Part shown: piece by piece, positions 26,792 through 35,217 of the stretch | Layout of the letters: each line of letters starts with the position of its first letter | Numbering within the stretch: position 1 is the first letter of the stretch | NCBI GenBank assembly: GCA_964636985.1 | Contig: CAZWSX010000012.1 | Location: 1-64,000 of the forward strand | Length of the DNA: 64,000 bases | Source of the DNA: CAZWSX01 sp964636985 | GTDB taxonomy: Bacteria; Planctomycetota; Planctomycetia; Pirellulales; Pirellulaceae | Reading direction: 5' to 3' | Position numbers and translations under genes: made by a program | Notes under the pieces: generated by a model | The model's database searches: none | What the model was told of the DNA's origin: nothing | Seen by the model: only the letters and a program-made list of their open reading frames with translations

Positions 26792-27135
26792 CTTGCGAGT
26801 GGTTTTCTTCCAAGCTTAGCCGCTACATCTTGAAATAGTTGCACGTACGAGGCGGGCATCCACGCGCCCGCAAAGTCAGCAACCATGCGTCCCGCCAAGA
26901 CTTGCGACGCGATTACGATTCTGCAATTGGCATTGGCACGATGGTTGCTTTGGCCTTCTTTCGCGGTCCCACCACCATCGCCCGTAAGCGCATCTTCGGC
27001 CGATGGTCGTGAGGGACTGCCTGAACGGGGGCTGGTTCGCTGCGTTGCTAGACGCACAGCCCTCGCATGGAGAGAAGCTCCCGCCGTCTCCCACCTTTTG
27101 GCGACGGGACTTCTTAGAACTCATGGAGGTGTTCT
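26792..27135. other. Gene-free interval
   Basis: In 344 nt I see only short frames with no protein-like character. GGAGGT at 27125-27130 is the RBS of the next gene. No clear promoter or terminator was found. Confidence 0.5.
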
Positions 27136-27597
27136 ATGCGTCGCAATGGAACTGTGAGTTGGTTCGGATCGATCGCCGGCGAAATGCTGTTGATTTTGTT
27201 CGTCGTCGCGCTCGTCCCCCAAGTCTGGCAAGCCGAGGCACGTCGCTTGCGCGCGCAGAGCCGATTTGAAGATATGGATGAAGTGGAGCGGGCTGAAAGG
27301 AATGCTCGCCAGGCTAGCTACGGCGATCCGGTGCCACGCTGGCAATGGGAGCGGTTGGAACCAGCCGACCTGGATGCTACCGGCGAGTACTCTCGCCCGG
27401 TCGTCCTGCCAGCCGTGGCTGTCCCGGAAGACGTCGACTTACCCCCTTCGTATGACGAACCGCCGCCGACGGATCGTACGGCTCAAAAAGTACCCGTGCA
27501 ACGGGAACGCCCGCCGCGGATCCCGCTGGAAGACTCACTGCCTTCGGCGAGCCGGGTATCGCCAAGCCGCTTGCCGCGGAATCGTTTGCCTCGCTAG
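27136..27597 (+). CDS. Hypothetical single-pass protein with proline-rich tail
   Basis: A 153-residue protein of unknown function. One N-terminal hydrophobic segment, 'MLLILFVVALVPQVW', anchors it or acts as a signal. The remainder is charged and then rich in Pro, Arg and Ser, ending 'SRVSPSRLPRNRLPR'. The start is supported by a very good GGAGGT RBS 5 nt upstream. No domain was recognised. Confidence 0.65.
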   Translation: MRRNGTVSWFGSIAGEMLLILFVVALVPQVWQAEARRLRAQSRFEDMDEVERAERNARQASYGDPVPRWQWERLEPADLDATGEYSRPVVLPAVAVPEDVDLPPSYDEPPPTDRTAQKVPVQRERPPRIPLEDSLPSASRVSPSRLPRNRLPR

Positions 27598-27670
27598 AGG
27601 TTCATGCTCGCGTCGGAGAAACGGCGGTCACATTTATTAGGTGTTTGGGTTTGCGAGGTCTGGTCGCACG

Positions 27671-27700
27671 GGCACTGGCGCCGCGAGGGGCGCCAGTGCC
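27671..27700. repeat. Long perfect GC-rich hairpin between convergent genes
   Basis: GGCACTGGCGCC (27671-27682) and GGCGCCAGTGCC (27689-27700) make a 12-bp perfect stem with a 6-nt loop. It has no T-run. It lies between the ends of two convergent genes, where a bidirectional RNA-stabilising or termination structure, or a REP-like element, would be expected. Confidence 0.6.
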
Positions 27701-27709
27701 ACGCGAGCC

Positions 27710-28174
27710 CTAGCTGGCAATCGTTCTCAGATCGGCGATGAGCGCATCGCGCTCGCCTCGATCGGTTACCTCATCTGCAAGCTGTTTGGCGATGGCCAGG
27801 TGCTGCTCTAGCGTTCCGGCGTCGCCTGCCACCGCCGCCGCGCGGGCCATGGCTTCGTGTGCGTAGCCCAGATAGAACGGCGGCAGTTCTTCGCTGTAGT
27901 GCAAGCAAAGTTCTGCGTAGCGAATGGATTCGTCGCTTCGATTGAGCAGGGCGAACACGCGTGCTGCTTGCCAATACCCGATCGAGAGATTCTGGTCGGT
28001 CACATCGGGCCGGTTGAGCCAGTGGTAGATCGAAGCAAAAACCGTCGCCACCAATTGCTCGTCTTCTTGCAGGGTGCGACTGGGATTGTCGATCAAACTC
28101 CACGCGCTGTTGAAACAATGCGCGGCAAAAAAACGATGGCCCACCGCTGGGGCGAACTCAGGGTTGTCGGGCAT
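27710..28174 (-). CDS. Hypothetical helical (TPR-like) protein
   Basis: A 154-residue soluble, strongly helical protein. Segments such as 'WQAARVFALLNRSDESIRYAELCLHY' and 'YAHEAMARAAAVAGDAGTLEQHLAIAK' read like two TPR units, so it is probably a small protein-binding scaffold. No signal peptide and no catalytic motif. It follows a small gene on the same strand with a 26-nt gap, suggesting a two-gene transcript. Confidence 0.7.
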   Translation of the reverse strand: MPDNPEFAPAVGHRFFAAHCFNSAWSLIDNPSRTLQEDEQLVATVFASIYHWLNRPDVTDQNLSIGYWQAARVFALLNRSDESIRYAELCLHYSEELPPFYLGYAHEAMARAAAVAGDAGTLEQHLAIAKQLADEVTDRGERDALIADLRTIAS

Positions 28175-28200
28175 GATGGTTTGTCGAAGCGCAAAGAGGC

Positions 28201-28530
28201 TTAGGATCGCGGGCGTCCGGGAACGTTCCGGTGCGCGCCGGCCGTAAGAAAGTCGATCCGTCGCTTCGCGGCCGCAAGGGCCTGCTCTTTTTGGCGGAAA
28301 CCATTCAGCGAGTCAACTAGCACGTTGCCATAGGCGTAGATTCTCGCCGTGAATAGATCGCGGCCCACGGCGCCGGTTCCTGCACGAAAGTGGATTTCGA
28401 TCCGGTGTTCGCTGTAGCGAAGTTGGTCGACAAGTTGGATCGCCGAGAGAAACCGCGGTCCGGACGCAACGGCGTGGCCTCGTTCGGTGCGCCCGGCTTG
28501 CCCGTCGCGGATGAATCGAAAAGTTGACAC
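28201..28530 (-). CDS. Hypothetical small protein
   Basis: About 109 residues, soluble. It has 'FRFIRDGQAGRTERGHAV', 'HRIEIHFRAGTGAVGRDLF' and a charged helical end 'RQKEQALAAAKRRIDF'. No recognised domain. GTG 28530 is chosen because GAGGG lies about 7 nt upstream; GTG 28551 would add seven residues. It precedes the TPR-like gene on the same strand. Confidence 0.55.
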   Translation of the reverse strand: MSTFRFIRDGQAGRTERGHAVASGPRFLSAIQLVDQLRYSEHRIEIHFRAGTGAVGRDLFTARIYAYGNVLVDSLNGFRQKEQALAAAKRRIDFLTAGAHRNVPGRPRS

Positions 28531-28639
28531 GGTCGACCCTCGCGCTACCACTCAAATAGCCGCCTTCACACCCTATCGTTAGATCGACGTACCCGCTGGA
28601 TCAACTTTTCGCGAACCGGCGATTTACCCTCAAGAGTGC

Positions 28640-29092
28640 CTACTTCTTGCGAAAGTGAACCGCGCAGGCGCCGTTTTCGCAGTCGTCGACCTTGCCCATC
28701 AGGCGATAGCGTCGCTCGGCGACTTTCTTGTAGCCCCACTGCAGCACCGGGAGCGTGAACGGGACGTGCACGAAAGGAGCGGCCCACCAGAGCCTGGGGA
28801 GCCGTCGCGTGAGATAGCGGAGAGCATTGGCTCCTCCGTAGCGGTTCCCTTTTTGGTCGACCACGTACATCTGGTCCATGAGCATGTCGTGCGTCAAATC
28901 GGGGTAGCGGCGGGCGACTTCGGGGTCGTGCAGCGAAATGAAGGCCAGCCGATTCCCACTGTTGAACGCATTGAGCCGCGAAACCTGCTGGATGCAGAAT
29001 TTGCAGTTTCCGTCGTAGATCACGACATCGGCTTCCGGATGGTCGTAGACCGAGGGAAGCGATGTCGGTGCGGCGACGGTTGCGGTAGCCAT
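28640..29092 (-). CDS. Thiol-disulfide oxidoreductase, DCC family
   Basis: A 150-residue DCC-family (DUF393) protein, a thioredoxin-fold redox protein named after the motif D-x-x-C. The motif appears as 'VVIYDGNCKFCIQQV' with the C-x-x-C pair, followed by 'LAFISLHDPEVARRYPDL'. Residues after the redox helix, including 'RYGGANALRYLTRRLPRLWW', also follow the family. No signal peptide, so it should act in the cytoplasm. The C-terminus adds an extra C-x4-C ('CENGAC'), not part of the core motif. Confidence 0.9.
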   Translation of the reverse strand: MATATVAAPTSLPSVYDHPEADVVIYDGNCKFCIQQVSRLNAFNSGNRLAFISLHDPEVARRYPDLTHDMLMDQMYVVDQKGNRYGGANALRYLTRRLPRLWWAAPFVHVPFTLPVLQWGYKKVAERRYRLMGKVDDCENGACAVHFRKK

Positions 29093-29474
29093 TTGGGGGG
29101 CTCAGAGGTTGGGGCGACGAGTGACCTATCCACTTTAACCGTTGGGGAGCGGTCAACGTAACCTACAAATCGGATGCCACTTGGGTCACGACAAAATCAC
29201 AAAATCGGAGCATTTCCGAAACAAGATTGTGCTTTCGGGGTCGAATGGAAGGGGTAGGGGATATTTCGCGACCACGAGACAGACGATTTGTCGAAAAATA
29301 GGGTGGCAATTAGGCCAAAAGCCCCCCTATAATGCCTCGATAGCGTCTTATCCCATTTGCTATCACCCTTATTTTCTACAGCCGCAACCGGCGTCTTCTG
29401 GCAAAGACGAGCATCTTCTGACAGAGAAGATCGCCTTCTGACCAGGGACCGGGGGCAAACCGCGCAGGTGCACT
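29093..29474. other. AT-richer divergent intergenic region
   Basis: 382 nt without a gene. It is clearly poorer in GC than its flanks and contains the promoter described at 29304-29333. Confidence 0.5.
29304..29333 (+). promoter_or_regulatory. Probable sigma-70 promoter of the coiled-coil membrane protein gene
   Basis: A perfect TATAAT (29328-29333) follows TGGCAA (29304-29309) after 18 nt. The leader to ATG 29475 would be about 135 nt. Confidence 0.45.
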
Positions 29475-31166
29475 ATGGACGAGCTGAAGCGACAGGTGGA
29501 ACGGGCCCGTTGGCGGATGAACCTGGATGCCTTCCTGTGGACTCTCTCGTGGTCCCTGTTGGCGACGCTCGCAGTTGCCACGGCAGCGGTTGTCATTCCT
29601 AAGATCTGGGTGATCAACGTCGACCCACAGTGGTGGACGGCTTCGTGGCTGATCGGCGCCGCAGGCGTTGGCTTGCTGGTCGCTGTGATCATGAACGTGA
29701 TGCGTCGGCGCAGCTCGATGGAAGCCGCGGTCGAAATCGATCGTCGCTTCGGCTTGAAAGAACGCGTTGCGAGCACCATCTCGCTTGGCAGCAAGGATTT
29801 GGAAACCGAAGCGGGCCGCGCCCTGGTGGGCGACGCCATGCGACGCGTTCAACGTGTTGATGTTCGCGAGCGATTCCGCTTCAACTACCTGTGGCGTCCT
29901 GCCTATCCAATGGCCTTGGCCGCTGTTGCCGCCGCCTTCGGATTGCTGATGCCCAACGCTTCGCAAAAGGCCGAGGCGAAGACCGATTCCAAGGAGATCA
30001 AAAAGCTGCTCCAGGAAGCGATCACCAAAAAGATGGAAATCATCGCGCGCAAAGCGGAGGAGAACCAGAAGAAGCTGGAAGAAAAGCTAGGCGCAAAAGC
30101 GGAAGACCTCAAGGAAGCCACCAAAGAGCTCAACAAGCTGAGCACTGAGAAGGTCGAAGACCGCAAGGAAGCCCTGGTGAAGATCAACGACCTGCAAAAG
30201 GAGTTGGCCAAGAAGCGCGACATGATGACTTCTTCGAACGAAATGAAGAAGAATCTCGAAGAGCAGCTAAAGGACTTTGCCAAAGGCCCAGCCGACAAGA
30301 TGGCGGACGCTCTGAAGAAGGGCGATTTCATGCAAGCCGCCAAAGAGTTCCAAAAGCTGCAAGAGAAGCTCGAAAAGGGTGAACTGAACCAGGACGAAAA
30401 GGCGCAACTCGCCAAGCAACTGGAGCAACTCAAGGAAAAGGTCAACCAGATCAAGGGCGAACGCGAGAAGAAGAAGCAAGAACTTAAGGAAGCCGCCGAG
30501 AAGCAACGTCAGGCGGGCAACCTGGCCGAAGCAGCCAAGCTGCAAAAGCAACTGGAGCAGATGGAAGCCCAAGACGGCAAGATGGCCGAAGCCGCCGACA
30601 AGATGAGCGAAAATCTGCAGAAGGCCGCTGAAGCGCTGGCCAAGGGAGATTCGAAGGAAGCTTCCAAGCAAATGTCGAAGATGGCCGCCCAGATGGGCGA
30701 AATGCAGGAACAACAAGACCAGTTGGAAGCCATGGACGAGATGCTCGATCAGCTTTCCGAAGCCAAAGACGCCATGGCTTGCGACAAGTGTAATGGAGCA
30801 GGCTGCAAGGAGTGCAATAGCAATGGCAAGGGCAAAGGAAACAAGTCCGGCAAGAGTGGGATGGGTAAGAAACAAGGCCGCGGCGAAGGAAAGGGCAAAG
30901 GCCCTGGATCGGGCGAACGTCCTGAGGAAGAAACCGACGTCGACACGATCGAGTCCCAAGTCCGTGCCAAGCCGCAAAAGGGTGTCTCGGTTCGCGTGGG
31001 TGATGCGGGTGGTCCCAACATGAAGGGCCAAGTCACCCAAGAAGCTCACGACGCCGTGGTGAGCAGCCTGAAAGCTCCGCCCGATGCGATCAACGACGTG
31101 GCGCTCCCTCGCGATCAACGCGAGAACGCCAGCGAGTACTTCGACAAGCTCCGCAAAGGCGAGTAG
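29475..31166 (+). CDS. Membrane-anchored coiled-coil protein with Cys-rich knuckle
   Basis: A 563-residue protein. Two N-terminal helices ('FLWTLSWSLLATLAVATAAVV' region and 'WLIGAAGVGLLVAVIMNVM') and a third near residue 145 put it in the membrane, in a DUF4175-like arrangement. Residues about 165-430 are nearly continuous Lys/Glu/Gln-rich coiled coil. After it comes a DnaJ-like cysteine knuckle, C-D-K-C-N-G-A-G-C-K-E-C, then a Gly/Lys/Ser-rich linker and a short C-terminal globular part. The coiled coil could act as a spacer or scaffold and the four Cys could bind zinc. Precise function unknown. A good promoter precedes it and a terminator follows. Confidence 0.85.
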   Translation: MDELKRQVERARWRMNLDAFLWTLSWSLLATLAVATAAVVIPKIWVINVDPQWWTASWLIGAAGVGLLVAVIMNVMRRRSSMEAAVEIDRRFGLKERVASTISLGSKDLETEAGRALVGDAMRRVQRVDVRERFRFNYLWRPAYPMALAAVAAAFGLLMPNASQKAEAKTDSKEIKKLLQEAITKKMEIIARKAEENQKKLEEKLGAKAEDLKEATKELNKLSTEKVEDRKEALVKINDLQKELAKKRDMMTSSNEMKKNLEEQLKDFAKGPADKMADALKKGDFMQAAKEFQKLQEKLEKGELNQDEKAQLAKQLEQLKEKVNQIKGEREKKKQELKEAAEKQRQAGNLAEAAKLQKQLEQMEAQDGKMAEAADKMSENLQKAAEALAKGDSKEASKQMSKMAAQMGEMQEQQDQLEAMDEMLDQLSEAKDAMACDKCNGAGCKECNSNGKGKGNKSGKSGMGKKQGRGEGKGKGPGSGERPEEETDVDTIESQVRAKPQKGVSVRVGDAGGPNMKGQVTQEAHDAVVSSLKAPPDAINDVALPRDQRENASEYFDKLRKGE

Positions 31167-31197
31167 TGCCTGAGCGACGCGGATTGAGATCTATAAG

Positions 31198-31225
31198 AAC
31201 CACACCTAACCGGTGTGGTTTTTTT
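31198..31225 (+). terminator. Intrinsic terminator after the coiled-coil gene
   Basis: AACCACACC (31198-31206) pairs with GGTGTGGTT (31212-31220), 9 bp with a 5-nt loop, running into seven T. Confidence 0.85.
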
Positions 31226-31253
31226 GGGGGGCACTCTTCAGCCGAACAAATGG

Positions 31254-31745
31254 TCACGAGAATCGACGTAGTGTTCGTTCGGCACTCCGTCCCAACTCTG
31301 GAACAGAAGTCAACCGACTCAACGCATTTCGACACGGTTGTAACAATGCGTTGTCCTCGATTGCGCTAAGGGCGTTGTACCGGACGTCAAAATTCTCCGA
31401 TTCGTCGCGTACAACATTTTCAAGAAGTTCAATAGCTCCATCGCATTCAACGAAGCGACGCATCGCTATTGCCGCATACTGACGCACGAGTTCGTCGTCC
31501 GCGTTGTTTCTGAGTATCAGCATTACGGCGTCGCCGAAGTGATTTTCAGATGCTTTTCGATCCTTCCGATGAGGTAACAACTTTAAGATTTCAACTCGCA
31601 CTAGCTCGTCTTCCGACGTATCGCGTAGCACGCCCACTAAAAAGGCAGTAGCTCGTTCGTCGACCAGGTCTTCGATCTGTCCAAGTACGGCGAACTTGTC
31701 ACCACCAGAATGGAAGGCCGAAAGCAGATTTTCGATCTTGTCCAT
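31254..31745 (-). CDS. HEAT-repeat-like protein
   Basis: A 163-residue soluble protein of repeated helical pairs: 'LVGVLRDTSEDELVRVEILKLL', 'VMLILRNNADDELVRQYAAIAM' and 'LLENVVRDESENFDVRYNALSAI' (each shown in part), which fit HEAT/armadillo-like repeats of about 38 residues. It probably binds another protein. Short HEAT proteins with this composition are also used as immunity proteins for secreted toxins, but no toxin lies next to it. The gene is lower in GC than its surroundings, a possible sign of transfer. Confidence 0.75.
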   Translation of the reverse strand: MDKIENLLSAFHSGGDKFAVLGQIEDLVDERATAFLVGVLRDTSEDELVRVEILKLLPHRKDRKASENHFGDAVMLILRNNADDELVRQYAAIAMRRFVECDGAIELLENVVRDESENFDVRYNALSAIEDNALLQPCRNALSRLTSVPELGRSAERTLRRFS

Positions 31746-31782
31746 TCAATCACCGCCCGGACATCTACACAAAGATGATTAT

Positions 31783-32823
31783 TTAACTAGGTCGTCCCGT
31801 CGAAGGCGGCCGTTGCGGCGCGTAGGTACAACAATCTACGGGGCAAACGTCGTGGCTGGGGCCGAGGTCGCCGATGGCCCGCCGCTGCGGCGAGTCGCTC
31901 ATTCGTTCTTGGATCAGTTCGCGAATCATCGCGATGAATCGCGGGTCGTTGCCGACGGTTGCCACCCTCACCATGTGGAGGCCTTTTTCGCGGCAGAGGT
32001 CGGCTGCTTCGACGTCGAGGTCGAACAGCACTTCCATGTGATCGGAGACGAAGCCGATCGGCGAGATCACCACGTAGCGGGAACTCTTTTGGTCGGCGAC
32101 CTTTTCGAGCGTGTCGCAGATATCAGGTTCGAGCCACGGCTGAGTGGGAGGGCCGCTGCGGCTCTGGTAGAGAAGCTCGTACTGCGGATGCCCGGCTGCT
32201 TCTGCTATTAGTTTGCACGCGGCGCGGAGTTGCAGCTCGTAGCGGCAGTTGTCGGCCATCGATTTGGGGATGCTGTGGGCCGTGAACAGCAAGTGGGCGC
32301 TCTCGCGCTCGGCGGCTGGAAACTGGAGCAGGGCCGAGCGGACATTGGCCGCGTTCACCTCGATGAACGTGGGGTGGTTGAAGAAAACTCGCAGCTTGTC
32401 GATCTCGGGAGCGCCTTGGCCCACCTGATCGCGTGCGGCGATGATGTTCTCGCGATACTGTCGGCAACCGGAGTACGAGCTGAAGGCCGACGTGAAATAG
32501 GCGATCGCGCGGCGGACTCCGTCGGCCTTCAAGCGCGCGATGGTATCAGGCAGCAGCGGATGCCAGTTTCGATTGCCCCAGTAGATCGGCAGGTCGATAT
32601 TGTGGGCATCGAGTTCCAGCCGCAACGAGCGGATTAACTCGCGGTTCTGCTGATTGATCGGGCTTACGCCGCCGAAGTGCTGATAGTGCTCGGCGACTTC
32701 GAGCATCCGCTCGCGCGGCACGTTCCGCCCTCGCAAGACGTTCTCGAGAAACGGCATCACATCGTCGGGGCCTTCGGGGCCACCAAACGAGACCACCAAA
32801 ATCGCGTCGTAACGAGTCGCCAC
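31783..32823 (-). CDS. hemH: Ferrochelatase
   Basis: A 346-residue ferrochelatase, inserting Fe(II) into protoporphyrin IX (or coproporphyrin III) in the last stages of heme synthesis. The start 'YDAILVVSFGGPEGPDDV' and 'FGGVSPINQQNR' are standard. The metal-binding His lies in 'LLFTAHSIPKSMAD' and the catalytic Glu in 'VISPIGFVSDHMEVLFDLD'. The C-terminus ends with C-P-V-D-C-C, a cysteine cluster that recalls the [2Fe-2S] ligands of some bacterial ferrochelatases. No other heme gene is adjacent. Confidence 0.95.
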   Translation of the reverse strand: MATRYDAILVVSFGGPEGPDDVMPFLENVLRGRNVPRERMLEVAEHYQHFGGVSPINQQNRELIRSLRLELDAHNIDLPIYWGNRNWHPLLPDTIARLKADGVRRAIAYFTSAFSSYSGCRQYRENIIAARDQVGQGAPEIDKLRVFFNHPTFIEVNAANVRSALLQFPAAERESAHLLFTAHSIPKSMADNCRYELQLRAACKLIAEAAGHPQYELLYQSRSGPPTQPWLEPDICDTLEKVADQKSSRYVVISPIGFVSDHMEVLFDLDVEAADLCREKGLHMVRVATVGNDPRFIAMIRELIQERMSDSPQRRAIGDLGPSHDVCPVDCCTYAPQRPPSTGRPS

Positions 32824-32924
32824 TATCCGCTCCCGGCAAGCATTCTTTCGATGGCCGCAACGAACGGCCGCAACCTCACTTTAGACCCTCCCGCCGAATT
32901 GACCAATGGCTGGGAAGCCCACGA

Positions 32925-33251
32925 CTACCGAGAACCGTCACCGTTGCCTTGAAGCTTTTCTAACTTGGCGATTTTCTCGTCGGCGTCGCGCATCAGAATT
33001 TGCAAGGCCCGCATCTTGGTATCGAGTTCGGCCTGCAAATCGCGAGCGGTCTCGTGCATTTGCACTTCCCAGCGAAGAAGCTCCACTGGTGCTTCGGCCA
33101 GTGGAGAATTGCGGTCGCGCTCGGGAAGGAGTTTTTTCACCTCGAATTTGGGTTCGGGGCCGCGGCGAAAAAAGAGATGCCGGGCGACCAGAAACGTGGC
33201 CAGGCCCAGCGCGCCCGTCATCAGCGGTCCTTTAAAGCTCTCCCAATCCAT
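32925..33251 (-). CDS. Hypothetical membrane-anchored coiled-coil protein
   Basis: A 108-residue protein with one N-terminal hydrophobic segment ('GPLMTGALGLATFLVARHLFF') and a charged helical C-terminus ('METARDLQAELDTKMRALQ' region) likely to form a coiled coil. Function unknown. It lies 23 nt downstream of the LarC gene on the same strand and is probably co-transcribed with it. Confidence 0.7.
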   Translation of the reverse strand: MDWESFKGPLMTGALGLATFLVARHLFFRRGPEPKFEVKKLLPERDRNSPLAEAPVELLRWEVQMHETARDLQAELDTKMRALQILMRDADEKIAKLEKLQGNGDGSR

Positions 33252-33274
33252 GGTTGCAGCTCGAGTTGGTTCCG

Positions 33275-34516
33275 TTAAGGGTGTTTGTCCGGCGGCGGAG
33301 GAGGGCAGACCGCGGGAGCGGCCGGCGCCCCTGGCGGAGCAGTCTGAGTCTCGCCAAAGGCTCGGATGGCCGCTTCACAAACGTCTCGCAAGGGGATGCC
33401 CTGCGCCTCGGCGATCTTGCGGCAGGCTTCGAACTCGGGCGAAAAGCTAATGCTGCCGTCGGTGAGGACAGCGACCTTTCCCACGACGGGTCCATACGCC
33501 GTGGTGACGGTTTGTTCGCGCCGTTCCAGCTTGTGCCGCGAGGCCAGCCATCGGCGGACGCCCAAGGTCCCCGTTTCGCGGAAGATGATTTTTTCCAGCT
33601 TGTTGGCCAGCTCTTGCGGGGCCAAAACGGTGAGCAGCACGCCGGGGCGGTTCTTTTTCATCTGCACGCCCGTGGTGTACACGTCGAGTGCGCCGGCTTC
33701 GAGCAGCTTGGTGGTCGTGTAGCCGACGACTTCGCCTGCCACGTCGTCGAGATTGGTTTCCAGGACCCAAACCTGGTCGCCTAAGGGCGCTTCCACTCGT
33801 TGGCCCACTACCAATCGCAGCAGGTTTGCTTGTACTTTAAAGTCTTTGTTGCCCGAGCCGTAGCCGATGGTATCCATTTGCATGGCGGGCATCCCGCCGT
33901 ATGCGTCGGCAACGGTTGAAACAAAGGCGGCGCCGGTAGGCGTCGTTAGTTCCGCTTGGACGATGCTGGCTGCGAGGGGAATGCCCCTTAGCAACTCGGC
34001 CGTGGCTGGGGCTGGAACGTTGACGCGGCCATGCTCGATTTCGATCGAACCGCCGCCAACCGGCACCGGCGACACGATCACGCGATCGACCGCAAGCAAA
34101 TCGAGGCCGACGGCGGCGCCCACGATATCGGCGATGGAGTCGACGGCTCCCACCTCGTGAAAGTGGACTTTCCGCAGCGTGCTGCCGTGTACCTTGGCTT
34201 CGGCCTCGCCGAGCCGCGTGAAAATGCGCTTGGCCAGGTCTTTTTGTTTGGGCGTAATCACGTCGCTGGCATCGATCATGTCGACGATGTGATGCAAATG
34301 CCGGTGGGCGTGCTCCGGCTCGCACTGGACGTCGACCTTTGTGCCGCGAAATCCCCGCCGTTTTACTTCGCTGCGAACCAGCGTGACCGGCCGCGGCATC
34401 TTGAGCGAATCGATCGCCGCCTGGAGCGCGGCCAGATCGACCCCGCAATCGACCATTGCCCCCAGGATCATGTCGCCGCTGATACCGCTTTGGCAGTCGA
34501 AGTAGGCCAGTTTCAT
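33275..34516 (-). CDS. larC: Nickel pincer cofactor biosynthesis protein LarC
   Basis: A 413-residue LarC homologue, the CTP-dependent nickel insertase that completes the nickel-pincer nucleotide cofactor of lactate racemase and related isomerases. The N-terminus 'MKLAYFDCQSGISGDMILGA' is the family signature, followed by 'HLHHIVDMI', 'VHFHEVGAVDSIADIVGAA' and, near the end, 'VQMKKNRPGVLLTVLAP'. The start at 34516 is preferred over GTG 34537 because the family begins there. LarB, LarE and a LarA-like racemase are not in the window, so it acts with proteins coded elsewhere. Confidence 0.93.
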   Translation of the reverse strand: MKLAYFDCQSGISGDMILGAMVDCGVDLAALQAAIDSLKMPRPVTLVRSEVKRRGFRGTKVDVQCEPEHAHRHLHHIVDMIDASDVITPKQKDLAKRIFTRLGEAEAKVHGSTLRKVHFHEVGAVDSIADIVGAAVGLDLLAVDRVIVSPVPVGGGSIEIEHGRVNVPAPATAELLRGIPLAASIVQAELTTPTGAAFVSTVADAYGGMPAMQMDTIGYGSGNKDFKVQANLLRLVVGQRVEAPLGDQVWVLETNLDDVAGEVVGYTTTKLLEAGALDVYTTGVQMKKNRPGVLLTVLAPQELANKLEKIIFRETGTLGVRRWLASRHKLERREQTVTTAYGPVVGKVAVLTDGSISFSPEFEACRKIAEAQGIPLRDVCEAAIRAFGETQTAPPGAPAAPAVCPPPPPDKHP

Positions 34517-34672
34517 GGAGAAGCGATGGGTTGTCACAAGGTCGGAAGAGGGAACAAATCGGCATCACCATCATAGGTTGCCCGCCGCTCTTTGGGCAGA
34601 GATGGAGCCTCCCTGCCGCTCCTCGCCAAACTTTGCTTGTTTCTGTGAGGCCTGGCGGGTACTTTGGTCAAA

Positions 34673-35170
34673 ATGGAAAACACGCCTGACCGACGTCGCC
34701 GTGGATCGCGGTTTGATTCGCTGGAACAAGAGGCGTATTTGTCGCTCTGGAGGACCTACGACCGCCTGCGGGCGATCGAGGACGACTTGTTCTCCAAGTA
34801 CGATCTCTCGGCCCAGCAGTACAACGCTTTGCGGTTGCTGCGGTCGGTCCACCCCGAATCGATGGCGACTTTGCTATTGGGATCGCGATTGATTTCCCGG
34901 GCGCCAGACATGACGCGACTCGTCGACCGGCTGGAGAAGCGCAATCTCGTGCAGCGGGCACGCCGATCGAACAACCGTCGCGTGGTCGACGTGGCGATCA
35001 CCGAGCAAGGGATCGCCCTCTTGGAAGAGTTAAACAACCAGGTGCGGGTCAGCCACGAGAAGCAGTTGGGGCATCTTTCGCCGAAGACGCTGCGCGATCT
35101 GATTGGGCTGCTGCACGATGCCCGTTTGCCGCACGAAGATTCCGATTCCCTCTGGCGAAATCGCAGCTGA
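34673..35170 (+). CDS. MarR-family transcriptional regulator
   Basis: A 165-residue winged-helix regulator. 'YDLSAQQYNALRLLRSVHPE' is the first DNA-binding helix region, followed by a recognition helix around 'RAPDMTRLVDRLEKRNLVQR' and the wing 'RRSNNRRVVDVAITEQG', all as in MarR proteins. The N-terminal 'FDSLEQEAYLSLWRTYDRL' is a dimerisation helix. Ligand and targets unknown. ATG 34673 is used instead of TTG 34664. A P-II gene follows 47 nt later on the same strand, so they may share a transcript. Confidence 0.88.
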   Translation: MENTPDRRRRGSRFDSLEQEAYLSLWRTYDRLRAIEDDLFSKYDLSAQQYNALRLLRSVHPESMATLLLGSRLISRAPDMTRLVDRLEKRNLVQRARRSNNRRVVDVAITEQGIALLEELNNQVRVSHEKQLGHLSPKTLRDLIGLLHDARLPHEDSDSLWRNRS

Positions 35171-35217
35171 CGTGGCATGGTAGATTGTATGTCCAACGTT
35201 GGCGGGGAACGACAGCT

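Noticed and set aside
26885..27157. 90-residue plus frame
   Set aside because: Overlaps the well-supported start and RBS of the gene at 27136 and is Ala/Arg/Val-rich in the manner of chance frames in GC-rich DNA.
30780..30820. Cysteine knuckle as evidence for a DnaJ protein
   Set aside because: No J-domain or other DnaJ parts; only the four-Cys pattern is shared.
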